DNA of 64,000 bases from Scatomonas sp963930955. GTDB taxonomy: Bacteria > Bacillota > Clostridia > Lachnospirales > Lachnospiraceae. The notes under the pieces were generated by a model that was given only the letters and a program-made list of their open reading frames with translations, was not told the DNA's origin and did not search any database. Below are positions 8,476 to 16,374 of the stretch, one piece after another. The translations under genes were made by a program, and so were the position numbers. Each line of letters starts with the position of its first letter. Within the stretch, counting starts at the first letter, position 1. The stretch covers positions 2,294,001 through 2,358,000 of the forward strand of contig OZ006967.1 of NCBI GenBank assembly GCA_963930955.1. Direction: 5' to 3'.

Positions 8476-8561
8476 ATTTTTCCCTCCGTCTCTGTTCCTC
8501 TTCCGTCTGAAAAGCGGACAGAAGCCTGCCGCCTCTGCCCGCCCTGTTGCAGCCGGATTCT

Positions 8562-10697
8562 TTATTTCTGATCAGCCGGAACATCCTTCATGCTGAAGCT
8601 GATCCTTCCCATCTTATCCTTGCCCATGCAGACCACCTTCACCTTATCTCCCAAGGTCAGAACATCCTCTACCCGGTTGATCCTCTCTTTGGCGATCTTG
8701 GAAATGTGAACCAGTCCCTCCTTGCCGGGAGCAAACTCCAGGAAGGCGCCGAACTCTTTGATACTCACAACCTTACCGGTAAAGATCTGGCCGGCCTCGA
8801 AATCTGTGGTGATGATCTTAATGTATTCCATGGCCTTATCCATCATCTTCTGATCCGTTCCGCAGATGGATACAGCGCCGTCGTCTTCGATATCAATCTT
8901 CACGCCGGTTTCATCGATAATGGCATTAATGGTCTTTCCTCTCTGTCCTACCACATCGCCGATCTTTTCCGGATCAATGTGGATCTGGATGATCTTGGGG
9001 GCAAACTCGCTGACCTGGGGTCTGGGGCTGGCAATGGTCTTTTCCATTACCTCTGTCAGAATGTACTCTCTGGCATCCTTGCATCTGTGAATCGCCTCCT
9101 CCACAATGGGACGGGTCAGTCCATGGATCTTAATATCCATCTGGATGGCAGTGATACCCTCATGGGTTCCGGCTACCTTGAAGTCCATGTCGCCGAAGAA
9201 ATCCTCCAGCCCCTGAATATCTGTAAGCACCAGATAGTCGTCATCGGACTCTCCGGTCACCAGACCGCAGGAAATACCCGCCACCGGTTTCTTAATGGGC
9301 ACGCCTGCCGCCATGAGGGCCATGCAGGAAGCGCACACAGAAGCCTGGGAGGTAGAGCCGTTGGACTCAAAGGTCTCGGAAACGGCACGGATGGCGTAGG
9401 GGAACTCCTCCTCGCTGGGCAGCACAGGAATCAACGCTCTCTCAGCCAGGGCTCCATGACCGATCTCCCGGCGTCCCGGTCCTCTGGAGGGCTTGGTCTC
9501 TCCTACAGAGTAGGAGGGGAAATTATAGTGATGCATATAGCGCTTGCTGGTTTCGTTCTCATCCAGCCCATCCAGTCTCTGGGATTCTGACAGGGGCGCC
9601 AGGGTCACCACATCGCAGATCTGGGTCTGGCCTCTGGTAAACATAGCGGAGCCGTGGACCCTGGGAATAATGTCCACTTCCGCGGCCAGAGGACGGATCT
9701 GACGGATGGCCCGTCCATCCGGACGCTTGTGATCCTTCAGGATCATCTTGCGGACTGTTTTCTTCTGATACTGGTAAACTGCTTCTCCCAGCACAGCCAG
9801 CCAGTCTTCCTTCTCCGCAAAGGCCTCCTCCAGCTTCTCGGTGATCCGGCGGATATTCTCCTCTCTCACCTGCTTCTCATCGGTGAAAACTGCCTCCTCC
9901 ATCTCTGCCGGGGGAACAATCTCCCGGATGGCGGCAAACAGCTCTTCCGGAACCGCGCAGCTCTCATAGGAATGTTTGGGCTTTCCGCACTCTTCCACAA
10001 TCTGATCAATGAAACGAATGATCTCTCCGTTTACCTGGTGGGCCATGTAAATGGCCTCGATCATCTTATCCTCCGGAACCTCGTTGGCGCCTGCCTCGAT
10101 CATGATCACCTTATCTCTGGTGGAAGCCACGGTAAGCTTCAGATCAGAAACCGCATTCTGTGCCAGGGTGGGGTTTACGATCAGCTGGCCGTCGATCATA
10201 CCGATCTGGGTAGCGGCGCAGGGACCGTCAAAAGGAATGTCAGAAATACAGGTGGCAATGGAAGAACCCAGCATAGCCACTACCTCCGGGTTGCACTCCG
10301 GATCTACAGACATAACCATGTTGTTCAGGGTTACGTCATTTCTGTAATCCTTGGGGAACAGCGGCCGCATGGGGCGGTCGATCACACGGGAGGTGAGAGT
10401 AGCATGCTCACTGGCTTTTCCCTCTCTCTTATTAAAGCCCCCGGGAATCTTTCCTACGGCGTACATTTTTTCCTCATATTCTACAGACAGGGGAAAGAAA
10501 TCAATGCCTTCCCTGGGTTTGTCTGAAGCTGTGGCGGTACACAGAAGGGTAGTATCTCCGTAATGCATAAAAGCGCAGCCATTGGCCTGTTTGCCCACTC
10601 TTCCGATATCCACGGATAACTTTCTGCCAGCCAGATCCATGGAATAAGTCTTGTACTCATTTACCAGCGGTGTGGAAAATGTCTTATTGTCTTCCAT
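8562..10697 (-). CDS. pnp: Polynucleotide phosphorylase
   Basis: 711 residues. Domain order is as expected: first RNase PH fold with KREGKASEHATLTSRVIDRPMRPLFP, an alpha-helical linker, second RNase PH fold with VTLAPLSESQRLD, TKPSRGPGRREIGHGALAERAL and SNGSTSQASVCA, then a KH domain (GQRG loop in VVGQRGKTINAI) and a C-terminal S1 domain (FTGKVVSIKEFGAFLEF). It degrades RNA 3' to 5' by phosphorolysis as a trimer and works in mRNA turnover and RNA quality control. It follows rpsO on the same strand, the classic rpsO-pnp order. Two hairpins lie in the 176-base gap, fitting post-transcriptional autoregulation known for pnp in other bacteria. AAGGAG precedes the ATG. Confidence 0.96.
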   Translation of the reverse strand: MEDNKTFSTPLVNEYKTYSMDLAGRKLSVDIGRVGKQANGCAFMHYGDTTLLCTATASDKPREGIDFFPLSVEYEEKMYAVGKIPGGFNKREGKASEHATLTSRVIDRPMRPLFPKDYRNDVTLNNMVMSVDPECNPEVVAMLGSSIATCISDIPFDGPCAATQIGMIDGQLIVNPTLAQNAVSDLKLTVASTRDKVIMIEAGANEVPEDKMIEAIYMAHQVNGEIIRFIDQIVEECGKPKHSYESCAVPEELFAAIREIVPPAEMEEAVFTDEKQVREENIRRITEKLEEAFAEKEDWLAVLGEAVYQYQKKTVRKMILKDHKRPDGRAIRQIRPLAAEVDIIPRVHGSAMFTRGQTQICDVVTLAPLSESQRLDGLDENETSKRYMHHYNFPSYSVGETKPSRGPGRREIGHGALAERALIPVLPSEEEFPYAIRAVSETFESNGSTSQASVCASCMALMAAGVPIKKPVAGISCGLVTGESDDDYLVLTDIQGLEDFFGDMDFKVAGTHEGITAIQMDIKIHGLTRPIVEEAIHRCKDAREYILTEVMEKTIASPRPQVSEFAPKIIQIHIDPEKIGDVVGQRGKTINAIIDETGVKIDIEDDGAVSICGTDQKMMDKAMEYIKIITTDFEAGQIFTGKVVSIKEFGAFLEFAPGKEGLVHISKIAKERINRVEDVLTLGDKVKVVCMGKDKMGRISFSMKDVPADQK

Positions 10698-10746
10698 TCT
10701 ATTTCTCCTTATGATTTATTTTCTCCAGCTCCGGCGCCCGAAACAA

Positions 10747-10782
10747 CTGAAAAACACACCGCTTTCCGGATGTGCTTTTCAG
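10747..10782 (-). promoter_or_regulatory. pnp leader hairpin
   Basis: 12-base stem (CTGAAAAGCACA / TGTGTTTTTCAG, one G-U pair) with a 12-base loop, 50 bases upstream of the pnp start. It resembles in place and form the leader stem that RNase III and PNPase act on in enterobacteria; that role here is inference. Confidence 0.5.
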
Positions 10783-10831
10783 TAGTCCCGGATCCGATCC
10801 GGAGCGGCAGAATGCCTCTCTCCATATGGAA

Positions 10832-10857
10832 ACAGGGCGGAACAAAATCCGCCCTGT
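10832..10857 (-). terminator. Hairpin after rpsO
   Basis: Perfect 10-base stem ACAGGGCGGA / TCCGCCCTGT with a 6-base loop, 17 bases downstream of the rpsO stop. Only a short TTT follows on the minus strand, so it may act as a partial terminator or 3'-end protector between rpsO and pnp. Confidence 0.6.
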
Positions 10858-10873
10858 AAACCATCCCAGATAC

Positions 10874-11140
10874 TTACTTACGGATGCCCAGTTTCTCAAT
10901 CAGCGCACGGTATCTTTCAATATCCGTCTTCTTCAGATAGTCCAGAAGTCCTCTTCTGCGTCCAACCATCTTCAGCAGACCTCTTCTGGAATGATGATCT
11001 TTGTGATTGTTTTTCAGATGCTCGGTGAGCTCCTGGATTCTGGCGGTCAGAACTGCTACCTGTACCTCCGGTGATCCGGTGTCTCCCTCAGTTCTGGCAT
11101 ACTCTTTCATGATTGCCTGTTTCTTTTCTTTTGCGATCAT
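10874..11140 (-). CDS. rpsO: Ribosomal protein S15
   Basis: 88 residues, exactly the usual size. The sequence contains the S15 signature: TGSPEVQVAVLTARIQELTEHL, NHKDHHSRRGLLKMVGRRRGLLDYL and the C-terminal RYRALIEKLGIRK. S15 binds the central domain of 16S rRNA early in 30S assembly. AAAGGAGG lies at good spacing before the ATG. A consensus promoter about 95 bases upstream leaves a GC-rich leader with several short inverted repeats, so S15 may repress its own translation as in other bacteria; the leader structure itself is not resolved here. pnp follows after two hairpins. Confidence 0.97.
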   Translation of the reverse strand: MIAKEKKQAIMKEYARTEGDTGSPEVQVAVLTARIQELTEHLKNNHKDHHSRRGLLKMVGRRRGLLDYLKKTDIERYRALIEKLGIRK

Positions 11141-11233
11141 TCTGTCGTCCTCCTTTAATTCTGTTAACCGCCGCTGATTAAGAAGTGGTCGGAGTCTCCG
11201 GCTCCTGAATCAGGGCTGATTTCATACCGTCTT

Positions 11234-11262
11234 ACTATACCACAAGGTATGAAAATTGTAAA
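11234..11262 (-). promoter_or_regulatory. Promoter of rpsO-pnp
   Basis: Minus strand TTTACA (11257-11262), 17-base spacer, TATAGT (11234-11239) preceded by TGG (extended -10). Confidence 0.7.
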
Positions 11263-11301
11263 CTGTTTTTTCTTCCCTGCCTGAGGCTCTTTCCTGCCCC
11301 A

Positions 11302-12981
11302 TTATCTGCCCAGCAATAACACCAGAGCTTCGCAGGGCTCCAGCGTAATCCGGCCCTTTGGACAGAGAGTTTTTCCCTGATTGGAAAGCAGGATTTTTTC
11401 CACAGGTTTTTCCAGAGATATGGTTGTTTTTTCTTTTCCGTAATTTGCCGCCACCAGGATATCCTGGCCCTTTTCTTCTGAAATCCGATGATAAGCGAAG
11501 ATCTCTCCCTGCTCCTGGCAGAGGGGCACCGTCTTTCCATACAGAAAAGTTTCCTTATATTCCGGTGATTTTCTAAGAGCGATCAACTCCTTATAGTAGG
11601 ACAGCACAGAATCCGCCCTCTTCTCCTGCTCTCTCACATTGATCTCCGTATAATTCGGATTTACCGGCAGCCAGGGAGTGCCTTCTGTAAATCCTCCGCC
11701 GGCTTCCCCGCTCCACTGCATAGGCGTTCTGGCATTGTCCCGGCTGTTCCGGTAGCAGCACTCCATGGCCTCCTCCCGGGTGCAGCCTGCCTCCAGCGCC
11801 TGCTGATACTGATCCTTGGTGCTGATATCATCGTACGCAGAAATATCCTCCATCCGGCAGTTGGTCATTCCGATCTCCTGTCCCTGGTAAATAAAGGGAA
11901 TACCGTAGAGCAGCAGGGATGTGGTTCCCAGCATCTTTTTTCCCGCCTCATTCTGGGCGTAGGAAGGCAGGAAACGGCTGGCGCCCCGGGGCTCGTCGTG
12001 ATTCTCCAGGATATTGGCTTTAAAACCTATGCCGTACGCTTCTGCCTGAGACGCGAAAAGGGCGTCCCTCCACTGGCGGAAGCTTACCGGAGGAATGTCG
12101 TACCAGCCGTGCTCTCCCTGCATCAGCTCATGGGCGCTGAAATCAAAAATGGAAGAAAAGTGTCCCTCATCCCCGATAAACTCCGGCAGTTCATCCTCCT
12201 TCATATTGAATACTTCGCCAACGGTAAAGGCATCGTATTTCTCAAAGGTATGATGCTTCATATCCTCAAAGTACTCTCCCACTCCCTGGACTTCCTCTAC
12301 CATCTTTACGCAGGAGGCCAGGCCGTCGGGACCGTCCGCCGGGAAGGAGGGGAAGCGCAGATCCTTCTTGATGTTGATGATGGCGTCGATGCGGAATCCC
12401 GCCAGCCCTTTGTCCAGCCACCAGTTGATCATTTTATAGATTTCCTGCCGCAGTTTTGGGTTCTCCCATTTCAGGTCCGGCTGCTCTTTGGCAAACATAT
12501 GCAGATAATAGAGGTCTGTGCCCGGCACCTGTTCCCAGGCGCTGCCCCCGAAATAGGAACGGTAATTGCTGGGGGCCTGGCCCTCCTTTCCTTTTACAAA
12601 GTGGAAATACTCTCCGTATTCCCCGTAAGGATCCGCAAGAGCTTTCTGAAACCAGGGATGCTGGTCAGAGCAGTGGTTGACCACCAGATCCATAAGCACA
12701 TACATCCCCCGTTTCCTGGTCTCCGCCAGCAGTTCATCGAAATCCTCCATCGTGCCGAATTCTTCGGCGATCTTATAGTAATCGGAAATATCGTATCCCT
12801 GATCCACAAAGGGAGATTTGTAGATAGGAGAGAGCCAGAGGATATCAATTCCCAGATCCTGCAGATAATCCAGCCTGGAGATGATTCCCCGAAGATCTCC
12901 GATGCCGTCCCCGTTGGAATCCTGAAAGCTTTTGGGATATATCTGATACGCTACCTTATCATGCCACCATTTTCTTTTCAT
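11302..12981 (-). CDS. GH13 alpha-glucosidase (oligo-1,6-glucosidase family)
   Basis: 559 residues from the ATG at 12981 behind AAAAGGAG. It begins WWHDKVAYQIYPKSFQDSNG, the hallmark N-terminus of the GH13_31-type alpha-glucosidases. The catalytic set is complete: DLVVNH (98-103), GFRIDAI with nucleophile Asp199, FTVGEV with acid/base Glu256, and ENHDEPR with Asp329. It should hydrolyse alpha-1,6- or alpha-1,4-linked glucose from short oligosaccharides or sucrose; exact linkage cannot be fixed. No signal peptide, so it acts on imported sugars in the cytoplasm. A promoter -10 lies upstream and a sugar-phosphate kinase gene lies 119 bases farther upstream on the same strand. Confidence 0.92.
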   Translation of the reverse strand: MKRKWWHDKVAYQIYPKSFQDSNGDGIGDLRGIISRLDYLQDLGIDILWLSPIYKSPFVDQGYDISDYYKIAEEFGTMEDFDELLAETRKRGMYVLMDLVVNHCSDQHPWFQKALADPYGEYGEYFHFVKGKEGQAPSNYRSYFGGSAWEQVPGTDLYYLHMFAKEQPDLKWENPKLRQEIYKMINWWLDKGLAGFRIDAIINIKKDLRFPSFPADGPDGLASCVKMVEEVQGVGEYFEDMKHHTFEKYDAFTVGEVFNMKEDELPEFIGDEGHFSSIFDFSAHELMQGEHGWYDIPPVSFRQWRDALFASQAEAYGIGFKANILENHDEPRGASRFLPSYAQNEAGKKMLGTTSLLLYGIPFIYQGQEIGMTNCRMEDISAYDDISTKDQYQQALEAGCTREEAMECCYRNSRDNARTPMQWSGEAGGGFTEGTPWLPVNPNYTEINVREQEKRADSVLSYYKELIALRKSPEYKETFLYGKTVPLCQEQGEIFAYHRISEEKGQDILVAANYGKEKTTISLEKPVEKILLSNQGKTLCPKGRITLEPCEALVLLLGR

Positions 12982-13027
12982 TCCGCAAACACTCCTTTTC
13001 TGAAATATCTTTCGCTGCGATGGTAGT

Positions 13028-13033
13028 ATTATA
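13028..13033 (-). promoter_or_regulatory. -10 element of the alpha-glucosidase gene
   Basis: Perfect TATAAT on the minus strand 47 bases before the start codon; no good -35. Upstream, TTGTGCAA occurs twice on the minus strand within about 35 bases (around 13050-13085), a possible activator or LacI-type site. Confidence 0.45.
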
Positions 13034-13100
13034 CTGGAGTATCCGGGAAAATGCTTGCACAATTGTTGGATTTTTTTTTGCACAATCCTGCTGCGGCAGT

Positions 13101-14027
13101 CTATCGCTCAGGGAAGGAGGAAATTTTAATCTGTCCGTACAATTTTTTCACCTCCGCCCCTGTGGCCAGATTTTCCGAAAAAGCGCTGGCGCTTCCTGCC
13201 GCAAGCCCCAGGCGGAAGGCGTGGGTATAATCCCTCCGGCCTATCCATCCTGCCAGAAATCCTGCCACCATAGAATCTCCGGCCCCTACCCCGTTTACCA
13301 GAACCCCTTCCGGCGCAGAAGCCATGTGAATTATTCCCCGGGCATCGGCAAGAACCGCTCCCTGTCCCGCCATAGAAACCAGAACATTCCAAGCTCCCAT
13401 AGCGCGAAGCTTTTCCGCATAGGGAACAGCCTCTTCCCGGCTTTTTACTTCCACGCCAAAAAGTTCTCCCAGTTCCTGATGATTGGGTTTTATCAGGAAC
13501 GGGTGGTAGGGCAGTACTTCTGTCAGCAGACTTCCGGAAGCATCCACCACAACCGATATTTCACGGCTCGAAAGCATGTGCAGGATATCCCGGTAGATTG
13601 TTTCCGGCAAACATTCCGGTATGCTTCCTGCCAGCACAAGAACATCCGTTTTTTCCAGCTGATCCAGGCGGGACAGAAGCTCTGCCAGGGCTTTCTCCGG
13701 GATCTCCGGTCCTTTTCCGTTGATTTCCGTACCCTCGGATTCTTTCCATTTGAAGTTGATCCGGGAACAGCCGGACTCCAAAGGGATAAACGCTTCCGAA
13801 ACTCCTGAAAGCTTCAGACGGCGCCGGATCTCTTCTCCCACAAAACCGGCGGTAAACCCCAGGGCTCTGCTCTCTACTCCCAGATTTTTCAGAACAATGG
13901 AAACATTGACTCCCTTGCCTCCCGGAAAAATCTGTTCTCCGGCAGACCGGTTGGTCCTGCCCATCTGAAAATCCGGCACTGATACTATGTAGTCCAGGGC
14001 CGGATTGAAAGTTACTGTATAAATCAT
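13101..14027 (-). CDS. fruK: 1-phosphofructokinase / tagatose-6-phosphate kinase family sugar kinase
   Basis: 308 residues. MIYTVTFNPALDYIV and GGKGVNVSIVLKNLG (36-50) are the start and first signature of the FruK/LacC branch of PfkB kinases, and VNGVGAGDSMVAGF carries the GAGD anion hole with catalytic Asp251. KPNHQELGELFG is a further subgroup mark. These enzymes phosphorylate fructose 1-phosphate or tagatose 6-phosphate to the bisphosphate. No PTS gene is next to it here, so fructose 1-phosphate versus tagatose 6-phosphate is not decided. AGAAGGAG precedes the ATG. It is divergent from azlCD, with about 125 bases between the start codons. Confidence 0.85.
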   Translation of the reverse strand: MIYTVTFNPALDYIVSVPDFQMGRTNRSAGEQIFPGGKGVNVSIVLKNLGVESRALGFTAGFVGEEIRRRLKLSGVSEAFIPLESGCSRINFKWKESEGTEINGKGPEIPEKALAELLSRLDQLEKTDVLVLAGSIPECLPETIYRDILHMLSSREISVVVDASGSLLTEVLPYHPFLIKPNHQELGELFGVEVKSREEAVPYAEKLRAMGAWNVLVSMAGQGAVLADARGIIHMASAPEGVLVNGVGAGDSMVAGFLAGWIGRRDYTHAFRLGLAAGSASAFSENLATGAEVKKLYGQIKISSFPER

Positions 14028-14153
14028 CGCGATTCTCCTTCTGCTTTCATCCGCAGCAGCCGGTCAAGTCCTCTGCCTATCTTAGAATCATCTTGACTTT
14101 GCATTTTGGATGTGCAAAAATTATTTCTGCAATTGAATCATTTGGAGGAACCC

Positions 14154-14882
14154 ATGAAACAGAAAAAGAAATGGTTTTCCCAGGGCTGCCAGGACGGCGT
14201 GCCCATTGGCCTGGGTTATTTTGCCGTAGCCTTTACTCTGGGAATCGCCGCGAAAAATATCGGAATGACTGCCGCTCAGGCCACAGCCATGTCCCTGACC
14301 AACCTTACCTCTGCCGGAGAGTTTGCCGCCCTGGGGATCATCTCCGCCGGGGCTTCTTACGGAGAGATGGCCCTGACCCAGCTGATCATCAATCTGCGGT
14401 ACTGTCTCATGTCCTGCTCCCTGTCTCAAAAAATTGATCCGGCCGCAGGCATAGGCCACCGGCTGCTGGTGGCCTTCGGAGTCACCGATGAGATCTTTGG
14501 GGTCTCCATGGGCTCACAGGGCCGTTTAAGTCCCTTCTATTCCTACGGTATTATGGCAGCGGCAGTGCCGGGATGGACCCTGGGCACTCTGGCAGGCGTA
14601 GTTTCCGGCAGCGTCCTGCCTGGCCGGATCTTAAGCGCTCTCAGTGTGGCCCTCTACGCCATGTTTATCGCAGTTATTATCCCTCCCTGCCGGGAAAGCA
14701 GGATCGTGGCCGGCCTGATCTGTGTCTCCATGGGCGCCAGCACCTTGTTTACCTATCTGCCGGTGGTAAAAGAGATTTCTTCCGGCATGCGCATTATCCT
14801 GCTGACAGTGGTTATCGCCGGTGCTGCGGCGCTGCTCTTTCCTGTAAAAGAAGAAACAAAGGAGGAAGATCATGGAAACTAA
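14154..14882 (+). CDS. azlC: AzlC family branched-chain amino acid exporter, large subunit
   Basis: 242 residues from the ATG at 14154 (GGAGG six bases upstream); an earlier in-frame ATG lacks a ribosome site. GVPIGLGYFAVAFTLG near residue 15 is the conserved AzlC start, followed by NLTSAGEFA and LRYCLMSCSL. Several hydrophobic helices fill the rest, as expected for a polytopic membrane protein. With AzlD it forms an exporter of branched-chain amino acids and analogues such as azaleucine. It overlaps azlD by 11 bases, indicating coupled translation. The upstream region holds TTGCA-N9-TGCAA at 14099-14117, which could be an Lrp-type site, in line with AzlB control in Bacillus; that is speculative. 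Confidence 0.9.
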   Translation: MKQKKKWFSQGCQDGVPIGLGYFAVAFTLGIAAKNIGMTAAQATAMSLTNLTSAGEFAALGIISAGASYGEMALTQLIINLRYCLMSCSLSQKIDPAAGIGHRLLVAFGVTDEIFGVSMGSQGRLSPFYSYGIMAAAVPGWTLGTLAGVVSGSVLPGRILSALSVALYAMFIAVIIPPCRESRIVAGLICVSMGASTLFTYLPVVKEISSGMRIILLTVVIAGAAALLFPVKEETKEEDHGN

Positions 14883-15186
14883 CGCCTGGATCTACATACT
14901 GGTCATGGCCGCCGTTACCTACGGCATCCGCGTCCTGCCCCTGACCCTGATCCGCAAAGAGATCAAAAATGTCACCCTGCGCTCCTTTCTCTATTATGTG
15001 CCCTACGTAACTCTGGCAGTTATGACCTTCCCGGCCATCCTCACCGCCACCCAGTCGGTACTTTCCGGAGCCCTAGGGCTGGCCGCTGCGGTAATCCTGG
15101 CCTATCTCCGCAAAAGCCTGTTCCAGGTGGCCTGCGGGGCCTGCATCATCGTGTTTGTCTGTGAGCTTGTTCTGTTTCATTTCTGA
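14872..15186 (+). CDS. azlD: AzlD family branched-chain amino acid exporter, small subunit
   Basis: 104 residues, almost wholly hydrophobic with about four membrane helices. TYGIRVLPLTLI and FLYYVPYVTLAVMTFPAIL match the AzlD family; the YVPYxxLxxMTFP stretch is its best-known mark. It partners AzlC in the membrane. The start lies 11 bases inside azlC behind AGGAGG, and the gene ends 31 bases before the convergent ridA stop. Confidence 0.9.
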   Translation: METNAWIYILVMAAVTYGIRVLPLTLIRKEIKNVTLRSFLYYVPYVTLAVMTFPAILTATQSVLSGALGLAAAVILAYLRKSLFQVACGACIIVFVCELVLFHF

Positions 15187-15217
15187 AAGGGGCTGCAAAA
15201 TACAGACGGCCAACCGC

Positions 15218-15595
15218 CTATGCTTCCACCATACACTCGATTTCTACCTTGGCTCCCTTGGGAAGTTCTTTTACCGCCACACAGGAACGGGCAGGATAAT
15301 TTCCCTCAAAAAAGTCTCCATACACCTGATTTACCTTGGCGAAATCCTCCATATCCGTCAAAAAGATCGTGGTTTTCACCACTCTGGATTTATCGGTCCC
15401 TCCCTCTTTCATAATGGTCTCCAGATTTTTCAGGGAATTGGCTGCCTGCTCTTCCACTGCCTCAGGGATGCTTCCGTCTTTCATATCAAATCCCAGCTGT
15501 CCGGAAATAAATAAGATCCCGCTGCTTTTTACTGCCTGCACGTAGGGGCCGATAGCCGCCGGGGCTTTTTCTGTACTGATGATTTCTTTTGCCAT
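15218..15595 (-). CDS. ridA: RidA family enamine/imine deaminase
   Basis: 125 residues from the ATG at 15595 behind GGGAGG; a longer in-frame reading upstream spans the promoter and is rejected. STEKAPAAIGPYVQAV, LFISGQLGFD and YPARSCVAVKELPKGAKVEIECMV are the RidA signatures, with the catalytic Arg in PARSC. RidA hydrolyses reactive 2-aminoacrylate and other imines made by PLP enzymes, protecting aminotransferases such as IlvE. It acts as a cytosolic trimer. It is divergently transcribed from the HD-domain gene, with separate promoters in the 186-base gap. Confidence 0.94.
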   Translation of the reverse strand: MAKEIISTEKAPAAIGPYVQAVKSSGILFISGQLGFDMKDGSIPEAVEEQAANSLKNLETIMKEGGTDKSRVVKTTIFLTDMEDFAKVNQVYGDFFEGNYPARSCVAVKELPKGAKVEIECMVEA

Positions 15596-15634
15596 GTTCA
15601 AATCCTCCCGTCTTTTATAATAGATTGCGCCTTT

Positions 15635-15664
15635 ATTATACCTCTCTTGTTCTGGCTTTGGCAA
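15635..15664 (-). promoter_or_regulatory. Promoter of ridA
   Basis: Minus strand TTGCCA (15659-15664), 18-base spacer, TATAAT (15635-15640). Confidence 0.65.
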
Positions 15665-15719
15665 CGCCGGGATTTTATCAGTTATTTTTCGTTTCAGTTT
15701 ATATATTTTCTCATATTTC

Positions 15720-15748
15720 TTGACTTTAGAACTTTTTTTACGCATAAT
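15720..15748 (+). promoter_or_regulatory. Promoter of the HD-domain gene
   Basis: TTGACT (15720-15725), 17-base spacer, CATAAT (15743-15748), 33 bases before the start codon. Confidence 0.6.
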
Positions 15749-15781
15749 AATAGTAACAAATCACAGAAAGAAGGGATGCCG

Positions 15782-16276
15782 ATGGATATTTCAATCTCCG
15801 GAGATACCGACTCAGAGTTTCTGGAATGTGTGGAGGATATTCTGCAGAACCGGGAATTTCACAAACTGATTCACTATAAGCAGCATTTTAACACCACCCG
15901 GTTCCTCCACTGCCTGAATGTATCTTACATTTCCTGGCTCCTGGCAAAGAAATTCCGCCTGGACGCCAGGGCTGCCGCCCGGGCGGGACTGCTCCACGAC
16001 TTTTGTCCCTACGATTTTAAAGATCCAGTTCCCACCCGGGAGCACCAGGCCTTTTATCATCCCAAGGTGGCCGCTTTCAACAGCGCTGTCAACTTCCATA
16101 TCACAGAAAAAGAACATGCGGCCATTCTGTCCCACATGTTCCCTCTGGGTCCTGTCCCCACTTCCCGGGAAGCCTGGATCATCTCCTGCGCCGACAAGCT
16201 CTGCGCCACGGTAGAGCTCTTCCAGATGCCCATTGCCATGGCCAGACCCGGCCGGGTAAAGATCAGCGCTGCCTGA
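15782..16276 (+). CDS. HD domain-containing phosphohydrolase
   Basis: 164 residues from the ATG at 15782, seven bases after AGAAGG; an ATG two codons earlier sits on the ribosome site and is less likely. The N-terminal half has FNTTRFLHCLNVSYISWLLA, then AGLLHDFCPYD, giving the first His and the HD pair of the HD superfamily. A later His in HMFPLG and Asp in ISCADKL complete the metal ligands. HD proteins hydrolyse phosphate mono- or diesters, often nucleotides; the substrate here is unknown. It is a stand-alone single domain with no sensor. A strong terminator follows. Confidence 0.8.
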   Translation: MDISISGDTDSEFLECVEDILQNREFHKLIHYKQHFNTTRFLHCLNVSYISWLLAKKFRLDARAAARAGLLHDFCPYDFKDPVPTREHQAFYHPKVAAFNSAVNFHITEKEHAAILSHMFPLGPVPTSREAWIISCADKLCATVELFQMPIAMARPGRVKISAA

Positions 16277-16306
16277 TCCGCAGCGTTCTTCCCGGAAAAC
16301 AGACAA

Positions 16307-16356
16307 GACGCCCCGTCGGGATCTGCTCTTGCAGTTCCTTCGGGGCGCCTTTTTTG
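16307..16356 (+). terminator. Terminator of the HD-domain gene
   Basis: GACGCCCCG / CGGGGCGCC stem followed by TTTTTT on the plus strand. It lies between the convergent HD gene and the ABC exporter gene. Confidence 0.75.
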
Positions 16357-16374
16357 TTCCTTTGAGATTCTCTT

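Noticed and set aside
15218..15745. 175-residue RidA starting at 15745
   Set aside because: The extra 50 codons overlap the ridA promoter; RidA proteins are about 125 residues.
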